48,325 nucleotides of DNA from JAJPKK01 sp035311445 (lineage in GTDB: Bacteria; Pseudomonadota; Alphaproteobacteria; Rhizobiales; Xanthobacteraceae). The notes beneath the pieces are model-generated. The model was not told where the DNA came from and did no database searches. It saw only the letters and a program-made list of their open reading frames with translations. This document shows, one piece after another, positions 8,801-16,996 of the stretch (the stretch's first letter is position 1; every line of letters begins with the position of its first letter). The position numbers and the translations under genes were made by a program. The stretch is taken from NCBI GenBank assembly GCA_035311445.1, contig DATGCX010000298.1, forward strand, positions 1 to 48,325. The letters are read 5' to 3'.

Positions 8801-9646
8801 ATGAGCTTGCGTTTGGCGTTCTGCGCAATCGTTGGCATGGTGATCAGTGCGGGCGCGGCCGCGATAGCCCTGGCCGAGAATGGCCTCGAGCGTCCGCACT
8901 GGCAGGGGCACGGCATCAAGCCGCCGGACAAGAATTTTCCCCTGCCGGAGATCATCTCTGGATACTGGTTCCGCAGCAAGGAGACCCAGGCGATCCAGGA
9001 CGACGATTTCAACAATCCAGGATTTTTCGCCATCGAGCAGGGCGAGCAACTATGGTCGAAGCCCGACGGTGCAGCCGGCAAATCTTGCGCGAACTGTCAT
9101 CAGGATGCAGCAAAGAGCATGAAGGGCGTCGGTGCCGCGATGCCGAAATGGAGCGAAAAGCTCAAGAAGCCGGTAAACCTCGAGCAACAGATCAACATTT
9201 GCCGCACCGAACAGATGCAGGCAGCGCCATGGAAATTCGGCGCCCCCGAATTGACCGCGATGACCACCTTCGTGCGCTTCCAGTCCCGCGGCATGCCGGT
9301 GAGGCCGCGCGTCGACGGCCCGATGACGCCGTGGTTCGAGAAAGGAAAACAACTCTATCATACGCGTCATGGTCAGCTCGATCTCGCCTGCGCGAGCTGT
9401 CATGAAAGGAACTACGGCAGGAATCTGCGTGCGGACTTTCTCAGTCAGGGCCAATCCAACGGCTTCCCGGTTTATCGTCTGCGCGACCAGCGCCTGGTGC
9501 CGCTCCATGAGCGGATGGAAGGCTGCATATTCGACGTGCGTGGCATTCCCTACGCCCCGCTCTCCGACGAGGCCGTCGCGCTCGAGCTCTATGTAGCTTG
9601 GCGCGGTACCGGACTGCCGGTCGAGACGCCGGCGGTGCGGAATTGA
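8801..9646 (+). CDS. soxA: SoxA, dihaem cytochrome c of the SoxAX complex
   Basis: 281 residues with a signal peptide. It has two haem sites, C96-A-N-C-H100 and C197-A-S-C-H201, so this is the dihaem type known from Paracoccus and other alphaproteobacteria. C242 in RMEGCIFDVRG is at the place of the active-site Cys that ligates the catalytic haem as persulfide. The complex makes the disulfide-like bond between thiosulfate and SoxY. The frame is open back to 8645 through the palindrome, but ATG 8801 has GAGGAAAG upstream and starts the signal peptide. Confidence 0.95.
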   Translation: MSLRLAFCAIVGMVISAGAAAIALAENGLERPHWQGHGIKPPDKNFPLPEIISGYWFRSKETQAIQDDDFNNPGFFAIEQGEQLWSKPDGAAGKSCANCHQDAAKSMKGVGAAMPKWSEKLKKPVNLEQQINICRTEQMQAAPWKFGAPELTAMTTFVRFQSRGMPVRPRVDGPMTPWFEKGKQLYHTRHGQLDLACASCHERNYGRNLRADFLSQGQSNGFPVYRLRDQRLVPLHERMEGCIFDVRGIPYAPLSDEAVALELYVAWRGTGLPVETPAVRN

Positions 9647-9666
9647 GCATGATGTTTAGGGGCAAA

Positions 9667-9845
9667 CACGTGGGGTGGGCAAAATCGTCTGCCGCAGCGG
9701 AAATGACAGCGCAAAGCCTGCCGGCGATTTTGCCCACGCGGTCCGGCAGCGCCCTGCGACGGCGTGGGGCAAGGATGCATCGCCCGCCAAGCCTGCATAC
9801 GTGGCCTGGGTAGTGGTCGCGATGCATCCTTGCCCACCCTACAGT
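9667..9845. repeat. double inverted repeat between soxA and soxB
   Basis: Two adjacent inverted repeats fill the 212 bp soxA-soxB gap. The first pairs GTGGGCAAAATCG (9675) with CGATTTTGCCCAC (9724). The second pairs GGGCAAGGATGCATCGC (9767) with GCGATGCATCCTTGCCC (9819). The right end reads CCCACCCTAC, so its complement starts GTAGGGTGGGC, a GTAG head like the REP elements elsewhere here. No gene seen. Confidence 0.75.
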
Positions 9846-9858
9846 CGCGCGCCTCGCC

Positions 9859-11541
9859 ATGACGACGCGGCGTGAGTTTCTTGAAATCGTTGCCGCCGCG
9901 GCGGCGATCGTGCCGGGCGGTTGGTCGCGGGCCTTTGCTCAGCAGCAATTGCGGCAAGCGGACTTGTTGAGCTTCGAGGCGCTCGGCAACGTGACGCTCG
10001 TCCATATCGCGGATCTTCATGCCCAGCTGATCCCGGTCTATTTCCGGGAAGCGTCGGTGAATATCGGGGTCGGCGAGGCCAGGGGGCAGGTGCCGCACTT
10101 GACCGGCGCCGCCCTGCTCAACCATTACGGCATCCCGTCACCTTCGCCGGCCGCCTACGCGCTTTCGCCCGATGACTTCACGGCGCTGGCAAAGACCTAT
10201 GGCCGGATGGGAGGACTCGATCGCATCGCCACGGTGCTCAACGCGATCCGGGCGGAGCGCGGTGACAAGGTGGCCTTCCTGGACGGCGGCGATACTTGGC
10301 AAAACAGCTATACGTCGCTGACCACCAGAGGACAGGACATGGTCGAGTGCATGGCGGAGCTGCGGCCTGACGCCATGGTGGGCCATTGGGAGTTCACGCT
10401 CGGCGCGGAACGCGTCAAGGAACTGGCGCAATCATTGGGCTTCCCGTTTCTCGGGCTCAATGTGCGCGATACCGAGTGGAACGAGCCGGTGTTTCCCGCC
10501 ACGACGATGATCGAGCGCGGCGGGGTCCGGATTGCAGTGCTCGGCCAAGCCTATCCTTACACGCCGATCGCCAATCCGCGCTGGATGATTCCCAACTGGT
10601 CGTTCGGCATCCGCGAAGGCGAGGTGCGGGCCGAGGTCGAAAAGGCACGTGCCGGGGGCGCCCAACTGGTGGTGCTGCTCTCGCACAACGGCTTTGACGT
10701 CGATCGCAAGCTCGCCGCGCGCGTTGCCGGGATCGACGTGGTACTTACCGCCCATGGCCACGACGCGCTGCCCGCGGTCGTGAAGGTCGGCAGGACGCTG
10801 CTCGTGGCTTCGGGCAGCCACGGCAAGTTCGTTTCTCGCCTCGACTTGGATGTGCGCGACAGGGAGGTGAAGGACTATCGCTACAAGCTGATTCCGATCT
10901 TCGCCGACGCGATTGCGCCGGCCCCCGAGATGGCGGCCAAGATCGCAGCCGCGCGCGCGCCGCACCTTGCCCATCTGGGTGAAGTCGTCGGCCGCGCCGA
11001 GACCCTCCTTTATCGTCGCGGCAATTTCAACGGCACGCTCGACGATGTGATCTGCGATGCACTGTTGGTGGAGCGTGACGCCGAGATTGCGTTGTCTCCC
11101 GGCGTGCGCTGGGGCGCCTCGTTGCTGCCCGGCCAGGCGATCACACGCGAGGATATTTACAACGCCACGGCCATCACGTATCCGGCGGCCTATCGCACCA
11201 CAGTGTCGGGCGCTCGCCTGAAGGAAATTCTCGAGGATATCGCCGACAACCTCTTCAATCCGGACCCCTACTATCAGCAGGGCGGCGACATGGTGAGGGT
11301 CGGGGGCATCGCCTATACCATAGATGTTGCGCAGCCGATGGGCCGGCGGATTTCCGAATTGCGCCTGTTGCGCACGGGTGCGGTGGTTGATCCGGGTCGC
11401 GACTATATGGTCGCCGGCTGGGGGAGCGTGAATGAGGACACCCAAGGCCCGCCAATCTGGGACGTGGTCTCAAGCTACATCGCGGCGCGCGGAGCCGTAG
11501 CCCCGGCGGCCAGCGGACATGTCACGGTGGTTGGAGGGTAA
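9859..11541 (+). CDS. soxB: SoxB, thiosulfohydrolase
   Basis: 560 residues, the standard length. A Tat signal opens it (TTRREFLEIVAAAAAIVPGG). The N-terminal metallophosphoesterase domain has the metal-binding blocks IADLHAQ (D52, H54), DGGDTWQNS, GHWEFTLG, LSHNGFD and TAHGHD, and a 5'-nucleotidase-like C-terminal domain follows (NGTLDDVICDALL, ATAITYPAAYRTTVSG). The dimanganese enzyme hydrolyses the sulfonate from SoxYZ as sulfate. The stop TAA coincides with the first bases of the mobile element at 11539. With no soxCD seen, the pathway as visible would not oxidise the remaining sulfane sulfur. Confidence 0.97.
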   Translation: MTTRREFLEIVAAAAAIVPGGWSRAFAQQQLRQADLLSFEALGNVTLVHIADLHAQLIPVYFREASVNIGVGEARGQVPHLTGAALLNHYGIPSPSPAAYALSPDDFTALAKTYGRMGGLDRIATVLNAIRAERGDKVAFLDGGDTWQNSYTSLTTRGQDMVECMAELRPDAMVGHWEFTLGAERVKELAQSLGFPFLGLNVRDTEWNEPVFPATTMIERGGVRIAVLGQAYPYTPIANPRWMIPNWSFGIREGEVRAEVEKARAGGAQLVVLLSHNGFDVDRKLAARVAGIDVVLTAHGHDALPAVVKVGRTLLVASGSHGKFVSRLDLDVRDREVKDYRYKLIPIFADAIAPAPEMAAKIAAARAPHLAHLGEVVGRAETLLYRRGNFNGTLDDVICDALLVERDAEIALSPGVRWGASLLPGQAITREDIYNATAITYPAAYRTTVSGARLKEILEDIADNLFNPDPYYQQGGDMVRVGGIAYTIDVAQPMGRRISELRLLRTGAVVDPGRDYMVAGWGSVNEDTQGPPIWDVVSSYIAARGAVAPAASGHVTVVGG

Positions 11542-11870
11542 GGCCTGTCCAGAAATAATTGAATCACCTCCGGCATCATGCCCCGCGAAAGAGCGTGTGA
11601 AGAAATCTCTGACCTCATCCTGAGGAGCCCGCGAAGCGGGCCTCTCGAAGGATGGCAGCGAGTCCGTGCCGTGCATCCATCCTTCGAGACGCCGTGCTGC
11701 GCACGGCTCCTCAGGATGAGGTCAGAATTATTTCACACGCTCGAAAGCGGGGCATCCAGTAACCACAGCGTCATGGGCTGTGCTCAATCGAAACCAAGCG
11801 GTTACTGGATCGCCCGCTTGCGCGGGCGATGACACTTCCTTGGAGTACTTTATTTCTGGACGGACCCTTA
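11539..11870. mobile_element. MITE-like palindromic element (family C), host of a nested insertion
   Basis: Ends are inverted repeats: left TAAGGCCTGTCCAGAAATA (11539-11557) and, read on the other strand from 11870, TAAGGGTCCGTCCAGAAATA. The inside has CATCCAGTAACC / GGTTACTGGATC and a GCCCGCTTGCGCGGGC stem. A truncated copy lies at 5109-5249. No coding frame of its own, so it would be mobilised in trans if at all. It occupies most of the gap between soxB and the convergent TAXI gene (11542-11942), in which I see nothing else. Confidence 0.65.
11592..11741. mobile_element. 150-bp MITE-like insertion with TIRs and 6-bp target duplication
   Basis: The ends are perfect 10-bp inverted repeats, AGCGTGTGAA (11592-11601) and TTCACACGCT (11732-11741). 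The arms continue as near-perfect inverted repeats for ~60 bp (CTGACCTCATCCTGAGGAGCC on both). CGAAAG flanks it on both sides (11586-11591 and 11742-11747). Removing the element and one CGAAAG restores CCCCGCGAAAGCGGGG, the hairpin expected in the outer element and nearly that seen at 5123. This is strong evidence for a discrete insertion event. Related sequence lies at 16827-16965. Confidence 0.7.
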
Positions 11871-11942
11871 GAGCGCGCCTCGATGAAATAGCAATCATCG
11901 AGGCAGCGCAATCGATTGCTTCCTCTCTGCGCATGGGGCTGA

Positions 11943-13442
11943 TCAATGCTGCCCCTCGCGTGCACGGACCCATTTCAGAAAGTCGTCGAACAGGCGATCA
12001 GCTTGCGCAGCCCCGTCAGGTGTGCGGTCTGCATTCGCAATGCCGCGGGCGCTCAGAAATGATCTGAACTGTGAGCGTTGTTCCGCGACCTCCTTATATT
12101 TGTTGTTATTGAGCCAAGTCTCCGCGGACTCCAACCGGTTCCACCCCGCCAAAGTGGCGGCGAGGTTAACCTCACGCCATTTGACGTGATGTGGTGGCTG
12201 CGCGAATTCGCCGATCCTTGGGAAGAATGTATTGATGAACGTCTCGACCCGCCGGTAGCGATCGGTATTTTTCGGCCAGTTGTACCCGATGAGTACGGCC
12301 CCGTCGGCTATCGTCTCTACGGTCTGACCGGGTGGGACCATGTCGGGGTAGTCGTCATGGGTCAGCTCGGTCGGCAGGAAATCCGTTGTGAGCGGTTTGG
12401 CGTAGGGAATCGGCACAAATCTGAACCCGTCGGAGCCCCTCAGCCGTGACATCGATAACGTGGGCTTCCCAGCGACCAGAACAGTTGCAGCAATTTCGCC
12501 GTTTTTGACCTTCTCCAACGCCAGGGTTTGGGGCATATTGACTTCCTGAATATCGATACCCAAGCGCTTGAAGACGTCGCGCATGGAGTAATTGGTGCCG
12601 CTGCCCAGTTCATCGAGATTGACCTTCTGTCCCTTCAACTGCTCAACCGATTTAATGCTGGGACGCCCGACGAGATGCATCTCGAGGTTAAAGAGCTTGG
12701 TGACGTAAACTATCTTGTCGTCGGTGACGCCAAGCGTTTCGTTGACGCGGCGGAAATTGTTGAGAATGCTGACCTGCGTGAGACCAATATCGATGCCCTT
12801 CAAGGCGCGCACGTCACGAATGTTCTGTGATCCGCCAACTCCAACCACGGGCAGGATGCGCAGATTTTCCCCGTCATTGAGCACGGCCGCCAGATCGTAA
12901 GCAACCTGCAGATAGGTCGCATCGGAACCGGGACTTCCGGATATGATGGAGACCGTGTTGCGGTTGAGCTGTTCGTCCTTGTAGATGCCGACTCCTACGG
13001 CATAACGATCGCCCAATTTCTCAACATATGTCGATTTGGCTTCGACCAAATTTGTCTTGGGGTTCGTCCATCGATAATCGATCCAACCGTGACCGGCCGC
13101 CTTGGCGACCTCGACGGTATTGCGCGCAGGGTATACTCCGTCCTGATCTCTGAAGTCATAAAGGCTTTTGCCGACCAACTCACCGCGAGCCGCATGCGCT
13201 TGAATCACGCAATCGAAATTCATGATGTAGACATAGAGATCCCGGTCCTTAAAAGCGCGCTGCTGAGCCGTGACTGCCGCAAACGTAGCCTCGGCGCCAT
13301 CCTTCTTGAATTTCTCCTGCACGCGCTTCACCATCGCGACGGCTTCGTCGCGGGTACCAAACTGGACAGCGTTGGCGGCAAACGTAGACAGGGCAAGTGC
13401 AAGCGCAGCGATTGCGGCTGATGAGATGCGAGCACGCAGCAT
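11943..13442 (-). CDS. Cache-domain / TAXI-type periplasmic binding fusion protein
   Basis: 499 residues with a signal peptide (cut near FAANA). Residues ~25-165 resemble a single Cache ligand-sensing domain (KSLYDFRDQDGVYPARNTVEVAKAAG, YVEKLGDRYAVGVGIYKDE). From ~168 it is a TAXI/NMT1-like periplasmic binding protein (VSIISGSPGSDATYLQVAYDLAAVL, LKGQKVNLDELGSGTNYSMRDVFKRLG). TAXI proteins normally feed TRAP transporters with acidic small molecules, but no TRAP permease is nearby. The fusion could be a sensor or an orphan binding protein with two ligand sites. Start ATG 13442 is followed by a clean signal peptide. A tandem repeat 40-70 bp upstream may be its operator. Confidence 0.75.
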   Translation of the reverse strand: MLRARISSAAIAALALALSTFAANAVQFGTRDEAVAMVKRVQEKFKKDGAEATFAAVTAQQRAFKDRDLYVYIMNFDCVIQAHAARGELVGKSLYDFRDQDGVYPARNTVEVAKAAGHGWIDYRWTNPKTNLVEAKSTYVEKLGDRYAVGVGIYKDEQLNRNTVSIISGSPGSDATYLQVAYDLAAVLNDGENLRILPVVGVGGSQNIRDVRALKGIDIGLTQVSILNNFRRVNETLGVTDDKIVYVTKLFNLEMHLVGRPSIKSVEQLKGQKVNLDELGSGTNYSMRDVFKRLGIDIQEVNMPQTLALEKVKNGEIAATVLVAGKPTLSMSRLRGSDGFRFVPIPYAKPLTTDFLPTELTHDDYPDMVPPGQTVETIADGAVLIGYNWPKNTDRYRRVETFINTFFPRIGEFAQPPHHVKWREVNLAATLAGWNRLESAETWLNNNKYKEVAEQRSQFRSFLSARGIANADRTPDGAAQADRLFDDFLKWVRAREGQH

Positions 13443-13480
13443 GATTAATCCCCCCTCTCCTCGCCTTGCAACAATTCATA

Positions 13481-13510
13481 CTACTGGTGATACGGTCTAC
13501 TGGTGATACG
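13481..13510. promoter_or_regulatory. tandem 14-bp direct repeat upstream of the TAXI gene
   Basis: CTACTGGTGATACG occurs at 13481-13494 and again at 13497-13510, a 16-bp period. It lies 39-68 bp upstream of the minus-strand start at 13442, where an operator or activator site would be. No regulator gene is adjacent. Function is inferred only from position and exact repetition. Confidence 0.35.
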
Positions 13511-13884
13511 ATCACTCATTCCGGCAAGTTCAACGGTACTATCGTTAGCAGTATTTTAATCCAACATTTGAACGTTATGATCTCAATGATGGCTCGCCTA
13601 ATGCACCTGTTTGTCGATTATATGGCTAAACCTGGACTTCGTTTCAGACCTTAGGCCCTGGCATCGGTCGGTGATATCCTCAGGCTGACACGTTAAACGT
13701 GCAATTCGTCAACGAACCATCCCTCTCGGGCAACCGGGACCACGTTCGATCTGGAAGCCGCGAAAGATACCGGCGCTGATCTTGTGTCGACATGTGCAAC
13801 GCCGTGACCACGGCTTGATCTTGGCGGCAACACGCGAAATGGTGCCATGCTGTCTGACCTGTGAGACGCTTCGGTAAGATTGCA
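13511..13884. other. intergenic region without recognisable gene
   Basis: About 370 bp between the divergent TAXI and M24 genes. It is clearly lower in GC than its neighbours. I see no convincing frame, RNA or hairpin. It presumably holds the two divergent promoters. Confidence 0.5.
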
Positions 13885-15000
13885 ATGCACCGGAATGTAA
13901 TCGAGCGTCAGGTTCGCGCCATGAACGAGGCGGGGCTCGATGCCATCGTCTCCTGCTCGCCGGAGAATTTCGCCTACGTCACCGGCTTCATGTCGCCGAC
14001 CCAACCCCTGATGCGATGGCGTCATGCCATGGCGGTGGTGACAGCGGACGCCAAGGCTGCGCTTGTGGTCGTCGACATGGAAGCCAGCACAATCCGGGCC
14101 AAGGCAGAAGAGGGGGCTGACATCGCGGTGTGGCGTGAATTCGAGTTCGACGCCATGGCGGTGCTGGCCGAAACGCTCAGGCGCCATGGACTTGCTGCAG
14201 CCCGCATCGGGTTGGAGTTCGACTACCTTCCGGCGGCAGATTTCGTCGCACTCGGCAAGCTGCTGCCGCAGGCGGATTTCGCACCCGCCCAAGCGTTGCT
14301 GGCGAGGCTGCGGCAGCGCAAGACTCCACAAGAAATCGCGATCCTGCGCAAACTTTCCCGCCTCGCGGACCGTGCCATCATCGAAGCCTATGGCTCGGTC
14401 GCGGCAGGCGCCACCGAGATGGACATTGCAGCGGCATTGACTCGCGGCGTCTATGCGCAGGGCGCAGAGTATTTCAAGCTGATGATCGTCGCAACGGGTG
14501 AACGCAGCGTATTTCCCAATGTCGGTCCTACCGATCGTGTGCTCAAGCAGGGCGATGTCTGTCGGGTCGAAATTTTCCCGATGATCGATGGCTATCATGC
14601 CGGCGTTTGCCGCACCGCTGCGGTGGGTGTGACTCCGCCGCAAGCCGAGCGCATTTGGGCCAGCCTCACGGCCTGCAAATACATGCTGCTCGACGCCATC
14701 AAGCCGGGTGCATCGAGCCGGGCGATCTACGATCTCTACCTGAAGAAAACCGATGAACTCGGGATGCCGCGCATCTCATTCATTGGTCATGGCATCGGGC
14801 TCAATCTGCATGAAGACCCTTATCTCGGCCCCGGCGACCAGCCGCTCGAAGCCGGGATGGTGCTCGGCATCGAACCGCTGATCTACCAAACCGGTTTCGG
14901 GTTCGGCATGCAAAACAAGGATATGGTGTTGGTGACCGAACACGGCTGCGAACTGTTGTCGGACCACGCAGACACCGACCAGCTGATCATTGTGAAGTGA
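13885..15000 (+). CDS. M24-family (creatinase / aminopeptidase P fold) protein with altered metal site
   Basis: 371 residues: an N-terminal creatinase-like domain (VTGFMSP, to ~130) and a pita-bread C-terminal domain. The two Asp ligands of metal-dependent M24 peptidases are replaced: the first segment is GDVCRVEIFPMIDGY and the second GYHAGVCRT where Asp is usual before the T/CRT. The late Glu (usually ED before the final VLVTE) reads KDMVLVTE. The His (GHGIGLNLHEDP) and one Glu (GIEPLI) remain. FPMIDGY resembles creatinase, which needs no metal. So it is likely a metal-free hydrolase of a small C-N compound rather than a prolidase. A GTG at 13861 is an alternative start. The enolase-superfamily gene follows on the same strand. 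Confidence 0.75.
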   Translation: MHRNVIERQVRAMNEAGLDAIVSCSPENFAYVTGFMSPTQPLMRWRHAMAVVTADAKAALVVVDMEASTIRAKAEEGADIAVWREFEFDAMAVLAETLRRHGLAAARIGLEFDYLPAADFVALGKLLPQADFAPAQALLARLRQRKTPQEIAILRKLSRLADRAIIEAYGSVAAGATEMDIAAALTRGVYAQGAEYFKLMIVATGERSVFPNVGPTDRVLKQGDVCRVEIFPMIDGYHAGVCRTAAVGVTPPQAERIWASLTACKYMLLDAIKPGASSRAIYDLYLKKTDELGMPRISFIGHGIGLNLHEDPYLGPGDQPLEAGMVLGIEPLIYQTGFGFGMQNKDMVLVTEHGCELLSDHADTDQLIIVK

Positions 15001-15018
15001 TGCGTCGCGTCGCGGTCC

Positions 15019-15109
15019 GTAGGATGGGTTGAGCGACAGCGAAACCCATCAACGATCGCGCCGGGAGGAGAGCCCTTGATGGGTTTCGTTGGCGCTCAAC
15101 CCATCCTAC
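15019..15109. repeat. REP pair (family A, GTAG head)
   Basis: Forward unit 15019-15050: GTAG head, arm GATGGGT, loop TGAGCGACAGCGAA, arm ACCCATC. Inverted unit 15078-15109 ends CCTAC. The two face each other like a BIME. The same unit occurs at 27615, 28330, 30062 and 42814. Confidence 0.9.
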
Positions 15110-15130
15110 AGTCCGCGCTTGGATTTCCCC

Positions 15131-16300
15131 ATGACCGACTCGCCGATTGCCAATATCGAGCTGTTTCACGTCAGCCTCCCGACGCGGCGCGAGCACAGAT
15201 GGACGGGGCTGCAGGAATCGATCGGCGGCTACGTTCTACTCAAAATGACGGACGCGGATGGCAAGGTCGGGTGGGGTGAGGCGCCGGCGCTCAAGGACTG
15301 GGGCGGCGAGTTCGGCCGCTACTTCGGTGAAAGTGCCGACACGGTACGTTCGGTCGTGACGCAATATCTCGCGCCCGTCGTTATGGGATGTGTGCCGGGC
15401 GAAATCACCGAACTGCATGCCCGCATGGACCGCGCCCTCAAGGGGCATCCCTACGCCAAAGCGGCAATCGAGATCGCGGCCTATGACCTTGCTGGCCGGC
15501 AACTGAACGTGCCGGCCTACCGGCTGCTCGGCGGTGCTGTCCGCCGCCGCATCGCGGTCACGCATTCCATCGGTCTTATCGGTTTCGAGGAGGCAGAGCG
15601 CGAGGCAGCGCAGGCCACCCGGGAAGGCATCCGCACCTTCAAGATCAAGGTCGGCACCGATCCTGACCGCGATGTTGAAATGGTGTTGCGCGTGCGTGAC
15701 ACCGTCGGGTCCAAGGTCGCGCTCTGCGTCGATGCCAACCAGGGCTATGCCACGCCGGCCGAGGCGATCCGCACCTTCCGCCGGATGGAGCGCGCGGACA
15801 TCAGTTATTTCGAGCAGCCGGTCGAGGGCATTGATCGCATGGCCGAGGTGGCGCGCGCCGTCGATGTTCCGGTGATGGCTGACGAGAGCGCATGGAATGC
15901 ACACGATGTGATCGAGATCATCGAGAAGCGCGCCGCACAGATCGTATCGATCTACACCACCAAACCTGGCGGGCTGTTTCGCGCCATGGAAGTGGCGGCG
16001 GTCGCGCGGGCGGCCGGCATCCTCTGCAACGTCAACGGTTCGGTCGAGACCGGGATCGGCAATCGCGCCAACATCACGCTCGCTGCCGCTGCGCCCGCCG
16101 TGACGCTCTCATGCGTAGTTCCAGTCTCGACCCCGGCCGAGTCGAAGTCGGGGCAGGTCGCCGGCATCTACTACAAGGACGATCTGATCGTCGAGCCGAT
16201 GCGGTTCGTCGATGGCACGATCGAAGTGTCGGCCGCGCCGGGCCTCGGCATTGCGGTGGACGAGGCAAAGATACAGCGCTATCTCGTACGCGGCAAATAA
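15131..16300 (+). CDS. enolase-superfamily enzyme, MLE/mandelate racemase family
   Basis: 389 residues. Catalytic pattern: Lys pair K171-I-K173 in FKIKVG, metal ligands D201 (CVDANQG), E228 (FEQP) and D251 (MADES), and K278 in IYTTKPGG as opposing base. This is the MLE subgroup again; lactone-forming or epimerase activity is plausible but the substrate is unknown. It differs clearly from the paralogue at 5299-6447. The frame is open back to 15089 only because the REP unit is readable; ATG 15131 lies just after the REP. It is downstream of the M24 gene on the same strand, so the two may act on related compounds. Confidence 0.85.
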   Translation: MTDSPIANIELFHVSLPTRREHRWTGLQESIGGYVLLKMTDADGKVGWGEAPALKDWGGEFGRYFGESADTVRSVVTQYLAPVVMGCVPGEITELHARMDRALKGHPYAKAAIEIAAYDLAGRQLNVPAYRLLGGAVRRRIAVTHSIGLIGFEEAEREAAQATREGIRTFKIKVGTDPDRDVEMVLRVRDTVGSKVALCVDANQGYATPAEAIRTFRRMERADISYFEQPVEGIDRMAEVARAVDVPVMADESAWNAHDVIEIIEKRAAQIVSIYTTKPGGLFRAMEVAAVARAAGILCNVNGSVETGIGNRANITLAAAAPAVTLSCVVPVSTPAESKSGQVAGIYYKDDLIVEPMRFVDGTIEVSAAPGLGIAVDEAKIQRYLVRGK

Positions 16301-16387
16301 TGCCAGTCGCTCGCTTCAACCAATCTGAAGTGATCAGACTGTCGTGAAAAGCGATGACAATTCGATTCGTGCCGACGGGACGATGAC

Positions 16388-16458
16388 GTAGGGGCGACCC
16401 TTGTGGTCGCCCGGTTGCCAGCTGCGACGCATGGGGCGACCACAAGGGTCGCCCCTAC
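16388..16458. repeat. GTAG-headed palindrome pair (family G)
   Basis: Forward unit 16388-16412: GTAG, arm GGGCGAC, loop CCTTGTG, arm GTCGCCC. Inverted unit 16434-16458 ends CCCCTAC. Same GTAG head as the REP families but a different loop and arms. Confidence 0.8.
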
Positions 16459-16517
16459 AGCGGGCGGTGTCCGAGGACGCGGGTGACGACGCGGTAAATA
16501 GTCCAGGTCATATGACC

Positions 16518-16910
16518 CTACTCCCCGCTGCGCACGTAAGCCCACAGCGCCGCAAGGTCCTCGTCGGTGAGCTTGTCGCGCCAGGCCGGCATCACTTCAT
16601 TTTTGCCGTTGAAAACGGAATCGCGAAAGCGCGCGAAATCGTCCTTGGGAAAGTTGCGCAGGTCGAACGCCAGCGTTCCGGTGTTCACCATGTCGCGGCC
16701 GTGGCAGGTCGCGCAGGTCTCCGCATAGAGATCGCGGCCCTGCTCGACGAGATCGGCTCCGGCGGCCAGCGACGGACCTAAGGCACATAGCGTTGCGGCG
16801 AGTGCAGCAACCGTGAGACGTGCGCGGAGGCATCCATCCTTCGAGGCGCCGACCTTCGGTCGGCTCCTCAGGATGACGGCCGTAAGAGGAACTCCGGCCA
16901 ATGACCTCAT
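16518..16910 (-). CDS. monohaem cytochrome c downstream of the Tat-exported TPP enzyme
   Basis: 130 residues from ATG 16910. The haem site is CATCH in ETCATCHGRDM; VMPAWRDKL supplies a probable axial Met and LAALWAYVRSGE is a typical C-terminal helix. A hydrophobic leader (LTVAALAATLCALGPSLAAG) directs export. The codons before the leader (16839-16910) come from a palindrome of family D, so the native start appears to have been replaced; the frame is open to 17045 but ATG 16910 is the nearest ATG. It lies after the TPP enzyme gene (16997-19003) on the same strand. An electron-acceptor role for that enzyme is inferred from position. Confidence 0.75.
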   Translation of the reverse strand: MRSLAGVPLTAVILRSRPKVGASKDGCLRARLTVAALAATLCALGPSLAAGADLVEQGRDLYAETCATCHGRDMVNTGTLAFDLRNFPKDDFARFRDSVFNGKNEVMPAWRDKLTDEDLAALWAYVRSGE

Positions 16911-16965
16911 CCCAATGACCTCATCCTGAGGAGCCGCCCGCAGCACGGCGTCTCGAAGGATGGCC
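16827..16965. repeat. degenerate palindrome related to the nested element (family D)
   Basis: Contains CCATCCTTCGAG ... GGCTCCTCAGGATGA and, inverted, CCTCATCCTGAGGAGCC ... CTCGAAGGATGG, the same arm sequences as the element at 11592-11741. AATGACCTCATCC is duplicated in the middle. It covers the 5' end of the cytochrome c gene. Confidence 0.75.
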
Positions 16966-16996
16966 GCTTGCAGGGCGCCGTCACAGCGGCCCCCTC

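Noticed and set aside
10432..11445. Minus-strand frame opposite soxB
   Set aside because: Antisense shadow; soxB motifs on the plus strand are complete.
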